Shown: piece after piece, positions 15,085 to 21,118 of the stretch
How the letters are laid out: the number at the start of each line of letters is the position of its first letter
Numbering within the stretch: position 1 is the first letter of the stretch
NCBI GenBank assembly: GCA_934486705.1
Contig: CAKSQS010000044.1
Coordinates: 1 to 21,118 of the forward strand
Source of the DNA: an uncultured Eubacteriales bacterium
Lineage (GTDB): Bacteria; Bacillota; Clostridia; Oscillospirales; Acutalibacteraceae
Reading direction: 5' to 3'
Length of the DNA stretch: 21,118 bases
Made by a program: the position numbers and the translations under genes
Notes under the pieces: generated by a model
The model's input: the letters and a program-made list of their open reading frames with translations, nothing else
The model's database searches: none
Told to the model about the DNA's origin: nothing

Positions 15085-15360
15085 TTAGACATTAGATATT
15101 AGATATGCAGACCATCGGCTTCCTTGCCTAAAGGGAGCTGCCGCCGTCAGTCGGCTGAGGGATTGTCAGAAACTTGAGCATATTTGCAAATTAGAGATTT
15201 GATATGCAAAACATAGTCAATAAAATGCATTAGTTTACTAATCAATTTAGGCCTGTAACAACCCTTCCGTCTTGCTAATGCAACCCACCGTCTCGGCTGC
15301 CGCCTCGGTCGGTGCTTCTGCTTTGCAGAGGTGTCCACCGGACACCCGCACCCTCTCCCA
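15085..15360. repeat. Probable dispersed palindromic repeat(s), gene-free region
   Basis: This fills the 333-base gene-free gap between yigZ and rpmE (15079-15411). It holds three kinds of structure. First, a 27-base imperfect direct repeat (15089-15115 and 15188-15214, 22 of 27 identical). Second, between these copies, a segment with CCTTGCCTAAAGGGAGC and CAGTCGGCTGAGGGATTGTC, which resembles short palindromic repeats common between genes of gut Clostridia. Third, a right part with small hairpins TCTGC-TTT-GCAGA (15317-15329) and GGTGTCC-ACC-GGACACC (15330-15346). A 63-codon frame across it (15147-15338, minus) is basic, low in complexity and without gene-like context, so I treat it as part of the repeat. 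Repeat status is inference. Confidence 0.5.
15330..15346. repeat. Palindrome GGTGTCC-ACC-GGACACC
   Basis: A perfect 7-bp inverted repeat with a 3-base loop at the rpmE-side end of the repeat region. It has no adjacent U-tract, so it is unlikely to be a terminator. It is more likely the end structure of the repeat element. Confidence 0.6.
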
Positions 15361-15364
15361 AATT

Positions 15365-15398
15365 AAAAAAATCCGCAGTTGCTTAAAGTGACTGCGGA
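15365..15398 (-). terminator. Terminator of rpmE
   Basis: On the minus strand TCCGCAGT and ACTGCGGA (15391-15398 with 15372-15379) pair through 8 bp around an 11-base loop, followed by seven U (15365-15371). It lies 13 bases after the rpmE stop. Confidence 0.9.
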
Positions 15399-15411
15399 GT
15401 AAAAGGTTATA

Positions 15412-15612
15412 TTATTCCATATTGAAACGCTTTTTAAATCTGTCAACGCGACCGCCGGTGTCTACCAGCTTCTGCTTACCGGTGAAAAACGGATGACATT
15501 TTGAGCAGATATCCAAACGGATATCCTTTTTCGTTGAGCGTGTCTCGAACTCCGCGCCGCAAGCGCACTTTATAGTAACCTTTTCATACTGCGGATGAAT
15601 ACCTTCCTTCAT
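15412..15612 (-). CDS. rpmE: 50S ribosomal protein L31 (zinc-binding type)
   Basis: Bridge protein between the ribosomal subunits. The 66 residues MKEGIHPQYEKV...RFKKRFNME are of standard length. Four cysteines at 16, 18, 36 and 39 (CAC...CSKC) make this the zinc-containing C+ form rather than the zinc-free paralogue. TGGGRVDRF-like VDTGGRVDRFKKRF near the end is typical. Start choice: the frame can be extended 15 codons upstream, but AAAGGGG lies 8-9 bases before ATG 15612 and this gives the normal N-terminus. It has its own promoter (15646-15674) and terminator (15365-15398), so it is a single-gene unit. Confidence 0.97.
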   Translation of the reverse strand: MKEGIHPQYEKVTIKCACGAEFETRSTKKDIRLDICSKCHPFFTGKQKLVDTGGRVDRFKKRFNME

Positions 15613-15645
15613 CTTTGTCACCCCTTTCTTATTCATAACATATTG

Positions 15646-15674
15646 ATAATAACACATATCAAACTAAAATGCAA
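15646..15674 (-). promoter_or_regulatory. Promoter of rpmE
   Basis: TTGCAT (15669-15674), 17-base spacer, TATTAT (15646-15651) on the minus strand. The -35 lies inside the palindrome AAAATGC-AA-GCATTTT (15666-15681). Confidence 0.7.
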
Positions 15675-15681
15675 GCATTTT
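15666..15681. promoter_or_regulatory. Palindrome covering the rpmE -35 box
   Basis: AAAATGC and GCATTTT form a perfect 7-bp inverted repeat with a 2-base centre. Read as RNA it is a weak hairpin after yebC without a U-tract. Read as DNA it is placed like an operator over the -35 box. It does not look like the Zur box known from Bacillus, so no regulator is proposed. Confidence 0.35.
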
Positions 15682-15692
15682 ATTTTTGAATT

Positions 15693-16436
15693 TTAATTTT
15701 CTTCTTCCTCGTCGGGCATATCCCAGTTGTGCCATACTGCCTGAACGTCGTCGTTTTCTTCAAGCATATCAATAAGCTTTTCCATTTTAGCCGCGGTTTC
15801 CGCGTCCTCTATGGTAGCCATTGTCTGCGGAACATACTCAACCTCGGCTGATAAAAATCTGTAGCCCGCCTTTTCAAGCGCGTCGCGAACCGCGCCCAAA
15901 TCGTTCGGGTCGGTTGAAATTTCAAAAACGTCGCCGTCAAAATTAAAGTCCTCGACGCCCGCCTCCAAAGCCGCCTCCATAACGGTGTCTTCGTCAAGCC
16001 CCTCGGCCTCTATCTGAATAATGCCCTTTCGGTCGAACATAAACATAACAGAGCCGCTCTGCCCTAAGTTACCGCCGCATTTATCAAAATAATGGCGCAT
16101 TTCGCCCGCTGTTCTGTTGCGGTTATCGGTAAGAGTCTCAACAACCACCGCAACACCCGAAGGACCGTAGCCCTCGTATATTAACTCCTCGTAATTATTT
16201 GCCTCGCCGTCGCCCGCCGCTTTTTTAATTATTCTTTCAATATTTTCGTTGGGCACGTTCGCCGCCTTAGCCTTTGCTATTGCGTCCTTTAATTTGCTGT
16301 TTTCGTTGGGGTTTGCGCCGCCGGTTTTAACTATAACCGAAATTTCACGGCCGATTTTGGTGAAAACCTTTGCTTTTGCGGCGTCGGTCTTCTCCTTTTT
16401 GCGCTTGATATTGTTCCATTTGGAATGTCCTGACAT
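15693..16436 (-). CDS. yebC: YebC/PmpR family protein
   Basis: The 247 residues are full length for this family. They begin with the invariant MSGHSKWNNIKRKKEKTDAAKAKVFTKIGRE, continue with the ANVPNENIERIIKKAAG segment and the YEGYGPSGVAVVVETLTDNRNRT block, and end in an acidic tail. YebC-type proteins were long annotated as transcription regulators; more recent work describes ribosome association and relief of stalling at proline-rich stretches. The neighbourhood here, full of translation genes, fits the latter view. AAGGAAG precedes ATG 16436 by 7-8 bases. It has its own promoter inside the end of dusB, and no terminator is evident before rpmE. Confidence 0.97.
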   Translation of the reverse strand: MSGHSKWNNIKRKKEKTDAAKAKVFTKIGREISVIVKTGGANPNENSKLKDAIAKAKAANVPNENIERIIKKAAGDGEANNYEELIYEGYGPSGVAVVVETLTDNRNRTAGEMRHYFDKCGGNLGQSGSVMFMFDRKGIIQIEAEGLDEDTVMEAALEAGVEDFNFDGDVFEISTDPNDLGAVRDALEKAGYRFLSAEVEYVPQTMATIEDAETAAKMEKLIDMLEENDDVQAVWHNWDMPDEEEEN

Positions 16437-16466
16437 TGTAACGCTTCCTTTCCATATAACTTTATT

Positions 16467-16495
16467 ATTCTATCACATATCTTTGTTCTGTTCAA
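16467..16495 (-). promoter_or_regulatory. Promoter of yebC
   Basis: TTGAAC (16490-16495), 17-base spacer, TAGAAT (16467-16472) on the minus strand. The -35 lies within the last codons of dusB and the spacer covers its stop codon, giving yebC a separate start in an otherwise co-directional cluster. Confidence 0.65.
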
Positions 16496-17441
16496 GTGCT
16501 TTTTCGCAGATATTATCAACATCCGCCATACTGCCTATTTCTCCGCACATTCTTCTGAGCGTCGCCGCACCGTTTAAGCCCTGCATATACCATGCTGCGT
16601 GCTTTCTCGCCTCAAGCAAGGCTATGTGCGGGTCTTTATATTCGCTCATAAGCAAAATCTGCTTTTTAAGCACCTTAAGGCGCTCATACAGCGGCGGTTT
16701 TCGGTAGGGCTTGTTTTCAAAATATGCGTTTATTTCGGCAAAAATAAATGGGTTGCCCTCTGCCGCACGCCCGACCGACACCATATCGCACCCGGTGGCT
16801 GAATACATATATTCGGCGCTTTCGCCGCCCGTTATATCCCCGTTTGCAATTACGGGAATTTTCACCGCTTTTTTAACCTCGGCTATTGTTTTGTAATCAA
16901 TGCCGGGGGCGTACATTTGCGGGCGGGTTCTGCCGTGCACCGTTATTACCGCCGCTCCCGCATCTTCGCATATTTGCGATAAATACACCGCGTTTATGTT
17001 CTCATTATCATAGCCCGTGCGCATTTTCACCGTTACGGGTATGTTTACGGCTTTCACCACCGCCGCCACTATTTTCCCCGCCGAAAGCGGATCTTTCATA
17101 AGCGCGCTGCCGCCGCCGTTTGCCGCAACCTTGGGCGCGGGGCAGCCCATATTTATATCAATAAAATCGGGATTAAAGCGCAAGGCAGCCTTTGCCGCTT
17201 CTGCCATTATTTCGGGGTCGTTGCCGAAAAGCTGCGAACCGAACGGCCGCTCTTTATCCGACGCGGTAAGCAGCGCCGCCGACTTTTTATCGTTAAGCAC
17301 CACCCCGCGTGAGCTTGTAAGCTCGCCCACGGTAAACGCCGCGCCGTAATAGCGGCACAACTCGCGCATTGCGCGGTCGGCAACGCCCGCCATGGGCGCT
17401 AAAGCCGCGTAGCCTTTAATTTCAATGTTTCCTATTTTCAT
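16473..17441 (-). CDS. dusB: tRNA-dihydrouridine synthase, DusB type
   Basis: FMN- and NADPH-dependent enzyme that reduces specific uridines in tRNA D-loops to dihydrouridine. The 322 residues form a TIM barrel with LAPMAGVADRAMRELC (FMN site, about 14-29), QLFGNDPE, DINMGCPAPKV with the catalytic Cys100, VTVKMRTGY (K139), VHGRTR (H169) and IANGDI. A helical C-terminal domain follows from about 245 (ARKHAAWYMQGLNGAATLR), as in DusB. The start ATG 17441 follows the phosphopantetheinyl transferase stop by 2 bases. Only TAAGTAAG precedes it, a weak ribosome binding site, so it probably depends on coupling to the upstream gene. Confidence 0.96.
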   Translation of the reverse strand: MKIGNIEIKGYAALAPMAGVADRAMRELCRYYGAAFTVGELTSSRGVVLNDKKSAALLTASDKERPFGSQLFGNDPEIMAEAAKAALRFNPDFIDINMGCPAPKVAANGGGSALMKDPLSAGKIVAAVVKAVNIPVTVKMRTGYDNENINAVYLSQICEDAGAAVITVHGRTRPQMYAPGIDYKTIAEVKKAVKIPVIANGDITGGESAEYMYSATGCDMVSVGRAAEGNPFIFAEINAYFENKPYRKPPLYERLKVLKKQILLMSEYKDPHIALLEARKHAAWYMQGLNGAATLRRMCGEIGSMADVDNICEKALEQNKDM

Positions 17442-17443
17442 AC

Positions 17444-18013
17444 TTACTTATAGCACACAGTTAAACAATATCGGTTTGTTTTCTCGGTTTCAAAGCGGTA
17501 TTCTCCGAGCTTTTCCAAAAGTTCCCCGCCGCTGACAAGCGAAATTTTCGCCGCGTCAGAAAGAGTGTCGCCCTCTGCTTTTATATATGCCTCTTTGCGC
17601 GTCCACAGGGTGTAAAATCGGTCTTCGGGGTCTTTCGCATTTACAAATTCGTTTTCGGTGGGGGTAAAAAGCATATATTTTGCGCGTTTTTTAAACCCGC
17701 CGGGAATTTGAATATCCACGCCTATGGGCTTGCCCGAAACGGCGGCGGCGGCATAATTACCCGAGTGCGAAATGCTGAAAAAGCAAAAATCGCAAAGTGG
17801 CTTGCCGTTTATATTGTATTTTATTTCAAACCGCTCTTTACCGTATATCCGCTTTATCATTCTTTCAAGCAGCAGCCTGCCCGCAAGCGTGCGCTTTACA
17901 TCGTCCTCACCGCAATTTTCAAGCTTTTTTTTAAGCCCGTCCGATTGCCGCGCCGATATATCGCGGTATTCGCCGTCCGACACGGTGCGGATATTTATTA
18001 CCTCACACCGCAT
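17444..18013 (-). CDS. 4'-phosphopantetheinyl transferase, Sfp type
   Basis: Transfers the phosphopantetheine arm of CoA to a serine of carrier proteins. The 189 residues are short for Sfp enzymes but carry the diagnostic motifs: ISHSG (81-85), GVDIQ (98-102, D100 binding magnesium) and FYTLWTRKEAYIKAEG (133-148, with E141 and K145). The third residue of the acidic motif is Q102, where Sfp has Glu, a common substitution. No carrier protein, polyketide or peptide synthetase gene is nearby, so the partner is unknown; it may serve fatty-acid ACP. The ATG abuts the preceding stop (TAAATG) and no ribosome binding site is visible, so translation is probably coupled to the lipoprotein gene. Confidence 0.93.
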   Translation of the reverse strand: MRCEVINIRTVSDGEYRDISARQSDGLKKKLENCGEDDVKRTLAGRLLLERMIKRIYGKERFEIKYNINGKPLCDFCFFSISHSGNYAAAAVSGKPIGVDIQIPGGFKKRAKYMLFTPTENEFVNAKDPEDRFYTLWTRKEAYIKAEGDTLSDAAKISLVSGGELLEKLGEYRFETEKTNRYCLTVCYK

Positions 18014-19030
18014 TTAAGAAATTTTCGCGTTCTTGTAAAGATAATCTGCAACCTTTTCGTTAACGGTCATATACTCAAAATAATACTCGCCGTAGTAGCT
18101 TTTAACCGTTTCGGCGGTCACCTGCGAATTGTTTATGCTCTTAACCGTTTCGTCAACCTTTTTATTTACTTCCTCGTCCTTCAGCCCTAACTTTTCGTTA
18201 TCGAGTATTGAGTAAGCCACCATCTGATCTTCCATTGCGGGCTTGATCTGATTTTTTACAAGATCCTCTTTAAACGACTCCTCGGTCATATTGTTTGAAG
18301 TAAGGTATGTTGCAAGGTCAACGCCGTAGCTGCTCTTTAAATTCTGCTCAAGCATATTTTTATAAGAGCCGTACATGGTATCAATTTCGGTTTGCGGGTA
18401 TTCCTTTATCTTTGAGCCTTCTTTTACCTTATCGAGCAGATAATTCTTAACCGCGCGCTCGGTTACGTCGGCGGTGTATTTATCGAGCGATTTAAAGCCG
18501 AGTTCCGAATAATAATCATCGGGTTTTCTTTCTTCCTCGGTTTTAACGTAGTTTATTTTAACCGTAAAAACTACCGCCTTGCCCGCAAGCTCGGTTGAAT
18601 CGTAGTTTTCGGGAAAGGTAAGGTTCAAATCCACCGTATCGCCGATTTTTTTACCTATAAGCCCCGTTTCAAAGCCCTCTATAAAGGAATTTGAGCCGAT
18701 TTTAAGGTCGTAGCCCGCCGCAGTGCCGCCGTCAAATGCAACGCCGTCCTTTTTGCCGGTGTAGTCAATATTTGCGGTGTCACCGTTTTCAACCGTGCCC
18801 TCGGTCTTTTTAACATATAAATCGTTTGACGATACGTCGGATGAAATAACGTTATTGTAGTATTCCTTAAACTCATCCGATTTTGTATCGACTTTTAAGC
18901 CCTTATAATCGGCAAGGGTAATGTATTTTGAAAGCTTGCCATTATAAAGCTGCCTTTTTGCCTTTTTGCCGCAGCCCGCAAGACCGAAAACGGTAAGAGC
19001 CGCCAATAAACAACATATTATTCTTTTCAT
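18014..19030 (-). CDS. FKBP-type peptidyl-prolyl isomerase lipoprotein (trigger-factor-like)
   Basis: The 338-residue secreted protein has a signal peptide with lipobox LAGC (Cys20 lipidated). An FKBP domain spans about residues 80-163 (GDTANIDYTGKKDG, FIEGFETGLIGKKIGDTVDL, LAGKAVVFTVKINYV), followed by a long helical, charged C-terminal arm (about 165-338). That order of an FKBP domain plus C-terminal arm recalls trigger factor without its ribosome-binding domain, so an extracytoplasmic folding catalyst or chaperone is likely, analogous in place to PrsA. TAGGAGCGG overlaps the prfB stop and stands 5-6 bases before ATG 19030. The phosphopantetheinyl transferase begins directly after its stop. 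Confidence 0.9.
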   Translation of the reverse strand: MKRIICCLLAALTVFGLAGCGKKAKRQLYNGKLSKYITLADYKGLKVDTKSDEFKEYYNNVISSDVSSNDLYVKKTEGTVENGDTANIDYTGKKDGVAFDGGTAAGYDLKIGSNSFIEGFETGLIGKKIGDTVDLNLTFPENYDSTELAGKAVVFTVKINYVKTEEERKPDDYYSELGFKSLDKYTADVTERAVKNYLLDKVKEGSKIKEYPQTEIDTMYGSYKNMLEQNLKSSYGVDLATYLTSNNMTEESFKEDLVKNQIKPAMEDQMVAYSILDNEKLGLKDEEVNKKVDETVKSINNSQVTAETVKSYYGEYYFEYMTVNEKVADYLYKNAKIS

Positions 19031-19039
19031 ATTCCGCTC

Positions 19040-20161
19040 CTAATTTTTCTGTAATTCGCCCTTTGAGGCGGCTTTTAAATAAGCGTTTATAAAGCCGTCT
19101 AAGTCGCCGTCCATAACCGCGTTTATATTGCCCGATTCAAAGCCCGTTCTGTGGTCTTTTGCCATGGTGTACGGCATAAATACGTATGAGCGTATTTGCG
19201 AGCCCCAGGCAATCTCCTTTTGAACACCCTTAATATCCTCAATTTTTTCAAGGTGCTCGCGCTCCTTTATTTCGAGCAGCTTTGATTTGAGCATTTTCAT
19301 TGCCTGGTCGCGGTTCTGGAACTGGCTGCGCTCGTTCTGGCAGGCAACCACTATTCCCGTGGGAATGTGCGTTAAGCGAACCGCGGATGAAGTTTTGTTT
19401 ATGTGCTGACCGCCCGCGCCCGAAGAGCGGAAAACGTCCATTTTAATATCCTCTTCGCGTATTTCAATGTCGTTATCGTCGCTTATCTCGGGCATTACTT
19501 CAAGCGAGGCAAAGGATGTGTGCCGCCTGCCAGACGCGTCAAAGGGTGACACGCGCACAAGGCGGTGCACGCCCGATTCGCTCTTTAAATAGCCGTAGGC
19601 GTTATCTCCCGCTATAAGCATTGTGGCGCTTTTAAGACCTGCCTCGTCGCCGTCCAAAAAGTCGAGCAGCTGCACCTTAAAGCCGTGGCGCTCGCTCCAG
19701 CGCGTATACATACGCACAAGCATTGATACCCAGTCCATAGCCTCTGTTCCGCCCGCGCCCGCGTGAAAGGTTAAAATCGCGTTGTTATTATCATACTCGC
19801 CCGTAAGCAGGGTCTGCAAGCGCAGCGCGGCAAGCCCATTTTCAAACTCTTCAAGGCTTTCGGTAATTTCGCCCACAAGCGATAGGTCTTCCTCCTCGTC
19901 GCCCATTTCTATAAGCGTTAAAAGGTCATCATAAGAAGAACAAAGCTTTTCGTAGGTCTCAACCGTATTTTTAAGCTTGCCGGTCTTTTGCAGAATTTTC
20001 TGCGAATTTTCGGCGTCGTCCCAAAAGCCGGGGGCGGCGGTTTTTGCCTCTAATTCCTCAATTTCGTTTTTTAAATGCTCATATCCTAACGCGTCCTTTA
20101 AATCGCGCAGCTCGCCCTCGTTACTCTCAAGGCGAAGCTTTAGCTGTTCAAACTCCAGCAT
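19040..20161 (-). CDS. prfB: Peptide chain release factor 2
   Basis: Terminates translation at UGA and UAA. The 373 residues include the stop-codon-reading SPF motif (205-207), which marks RF2 rather than RF1, and the universal GGQ (250-252) within SSGAGGQHINKTSSAVRLTH. Coiled helices make up the N-terminal domain. The reading frame is uninterrupted from ATG 20161: at the place where most prfB genes carry a CTTTGA programmed frameshift (about codon 25) the sequence is GCG TTA GGA TAT, so the usual autoregulation is missing. GGAGG lies 7 bases before the start. It sits 18 bases after prmA and 9 before the lipoprotein gene, in one transcription unit. Confidence 0.98.
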   Translation of the reverse strand: MLEFEQLKLRLESNEGELRDLKDALGYEHLKNEIEELEAKTAAPGFWDDAENSQKILQKTGKLKNTVETYEKLCSSYDDLLTLIEMGDEEEDLSLVGEITESLEEFENGLAALRLQTLLTGEYDNNNAILTFHAGAGGTEAMDWVSMLVRMYTRWSERHGFKVQLLDFLDGDEAGLKSATMLIAGDNAYGYLKSESGVHRLVRVSPFDASGRRHTSFASLEVMPEISDDNDIEIREEDIKMDVFRSSGAGGQHINKTSSAVRLTHIPTGIVVACQNERSQFQNRDQAMKMLKSKLLEIKEREHLEKIEDIKGVQKEIAWGSQIRSYVFMPYTMAKDHRTGFESGNINAVMDGDLDGFINAYLKAASKGELQKN

Positions 20162-20179
20162 TGATTTTCCTCCGTTTCG

Positions 20180-21094
20180 TTATATAAGCGCAAATGCGCA
20201 CCAATTATCCTTATATTGCTTTTCTTTAATCGTAAAGCCGTGCTTTTCGGCGGCGCGCAGCACGTCCTGCTCGCGCGCGTCAATAATTCCCGAAACCAGC
20301 AGCACGGCGTTTTCCGCCATATAATCACGAACGTTTTCAAGCAGCCTTATTATCACATCCGCCACAATATTGGCGCAAACAACGTTAAACCTTCCGCTTA
20401 CCTTATCCGCTAAATCGCCCACAATATATTCGGTTTTGCCGTTTTGGTTATTAAGCTCGGCGTTTTCGCGCGCCGTTTTAACCGATTGCGCGTCAATATC
20501 CACCCCGACCGAATTTTCAGCGCCTAACAGCACCGCCGCAATAGATAGTATGCCGCTGCCGCAGCCTATATCAAGCATTTTTGTGCCCTCGGTCACATAA
20601 TTTTCAAGCATTGCAAGGCAAAGCGACGTTGTGGCGTGCGTGCCCGTGCCGAATGCAGCGCCGGGGTCTATGTGCAGAATTTTTCTGCCGCTTACATTTT
20701 CGTAGCTTTCCCAGCTCGGCACTATGGCAAGCCTTTTGCCTATTTCGGTAGCGTGAAAGTATTTTTTCCAGTTTTCGTTCCAATCATTGTCGTTTACACC
20801 GACAGCACCCACCTCAAACGGTATTTTTTCAGCCGCAAGCCTTTCCTTTAAAAAAGCAAGGCTTTCTTCGGCGTTATCGCATTCGGAAATGTAAATATGA
20901 ATAACCGACTTAGTCCTGTCCCTTTTTACAAGCTCCTCGTCAATTAAATCAATGTGGGCTATTTCCTCCGCCTCTTGCTCCAAATCGGAGTAATCCTCAA
21001 TATAAATGCCGTACGGCACGGTCATATTGGCTATTGCGGCGGCGGTATCGGTATATTCAAGCGGCACATTTACGGTTATTTCAGTCCAGTTCAT
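20180..21094 (-). CDS. prmA: Ribosomal protein L11 methyltransferase
   Basis: Trimethylates ribosomal protein L11 using S-adenosylmethionine. The 304 residues have an N-terminal L11-recognition domain (about 1-95), the WNENWKKYF linker motif (105-113), DPGAAFGTGTH (143-153) typical of PrmA, the SAM-binding DIGCGSG (175-181), the acidic VGVDID (197-202), and ANI (241-243) in the NPPY-like position. CGGAGTG precedes ATG 21094 by 6-7 bases, so the gene is complete although only 24 bases remain before the window edge. The operon promoter is therefore outside or at the edge of the window. prfB follows after 18 bases. Confidence 0.97.
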   Translation of the reverse strand: MNWTEITVNVPLEYTDTAAAIANMTVPYGIYIEDYSDLEQEAEEIAHIDLIDEELVKRDRTKSVIHIYISECDNAEESLAFLKERLAAEKIPFEVGAVGVNDNDWNENWKKYFHATEIGKRLAIVPSWESYENVSGRKILHIDPGAAFGTGTHATTSLCLAMLENYVTEGTKMLDIGCGSGILSIAAVLLGAENSVGVDIDAQSVKTARENAELNNQNGKTEYIVGDLADKVSGRFNVVCANIVADVIIRLLENVRDYMAENAVLLVSGIIDAREQDVLRAAEKHGFTIKEKQYKDNWCAFALI

Positions 21095-21118
21095 ATTCTC
21101 ACTCCGAAACAGTATTCA

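Noticed and set aside
15147..15338. A 63-codon basic frame on the minus strand (starts MDTSAKQKHRPRRQPRRW)
   Set aside because: It lies in repeat-like DNA, has no ribosome binding site or promoter, and its composition follows the palindromic sequence. Treated as part of the repeat.
1..21118. Defence system, prophage, CRISPR array, biosynthetic cluster or tRNA gene
   Set aside because: I looked along both strands and saw no integrase, nuclease, helicase, regularly spaced repeats, synthetase modules or cloverleaf sequences; the phosphopantetheinyl transferase stands alone.

Overview
The window looks like a chromosomal segment of a Gram-positive Bacillota bacterium, most likely a gut-type member of Clostridia (Oscillospiraceae/Ruminococcaceae-like). 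The signs are a V-type ATPase operon ending A-B-D, a T-box leader on thrS, a TPP riboswitch on an ECF thiamine component, a single-chain GlyRS, GGAGG-type ribosome binding sites, and near-consensus TTGACA-17-TATAAT promoters. Base composition is moderate by eye. I name no species. No phage, insertion sequence, CRISPR array, tRNA or rRNA gene is recognisable.

Layout: 1-3097 (+) is the end of a V-type ATPase operon (A partial, B, D). It closes at convergent terminators. 3199-5498 (-) is a two-gene ABC transporter (ATPase then permease). 5499-5770 holds back-to-back promoters, one for the ABC operon and one for an unassigned short transcript with an 11-codon ORF. 5771-6615 (-) is rplM-rpsI. 6787-7585 (-) is thiT behind a TPP riboswitch and attenuator. 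7582-10746 (-) is glyS followed by a Na/Pi cotransporter with a PhoU-like tail. A divergent promoter pair at 10786-10850 separates glyS from two small conserved genes (10882-11438, +). These are followed by a T-box leader and thrS (to 13691).

From 13775 to the end everything is on the minus strand. In order of transcription these genes are prmA, prfB, an FKBP-type lipoprotein, an Sfp-type phosphopantetheinyl transferase and dusB (tightly packed, probably one operon), then yebC and rpmE with their own promoters, then a yigZ/DUF218 pair. The gene-free gap between rpmE and yigZ (15079-15411) is filled by what looks like a dispersed palindromic repeat.

Most genes serve translation: ribosomal proteins L13, S9 and L31, GlyRS, ThrRS, RF2, PrmA, DusB and YebC. 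The rest cover ion and solute transport (V-ATPase, ABC exporter, thiamine, phosphate) and envelope functions (lipoprotein PPIase, DUF218). I found no convincing new multi-gene system. The best leads are the short transcript at about 5594-5757, the repeat at about 15085-15360, and the two small unassigned proteins before thrS.
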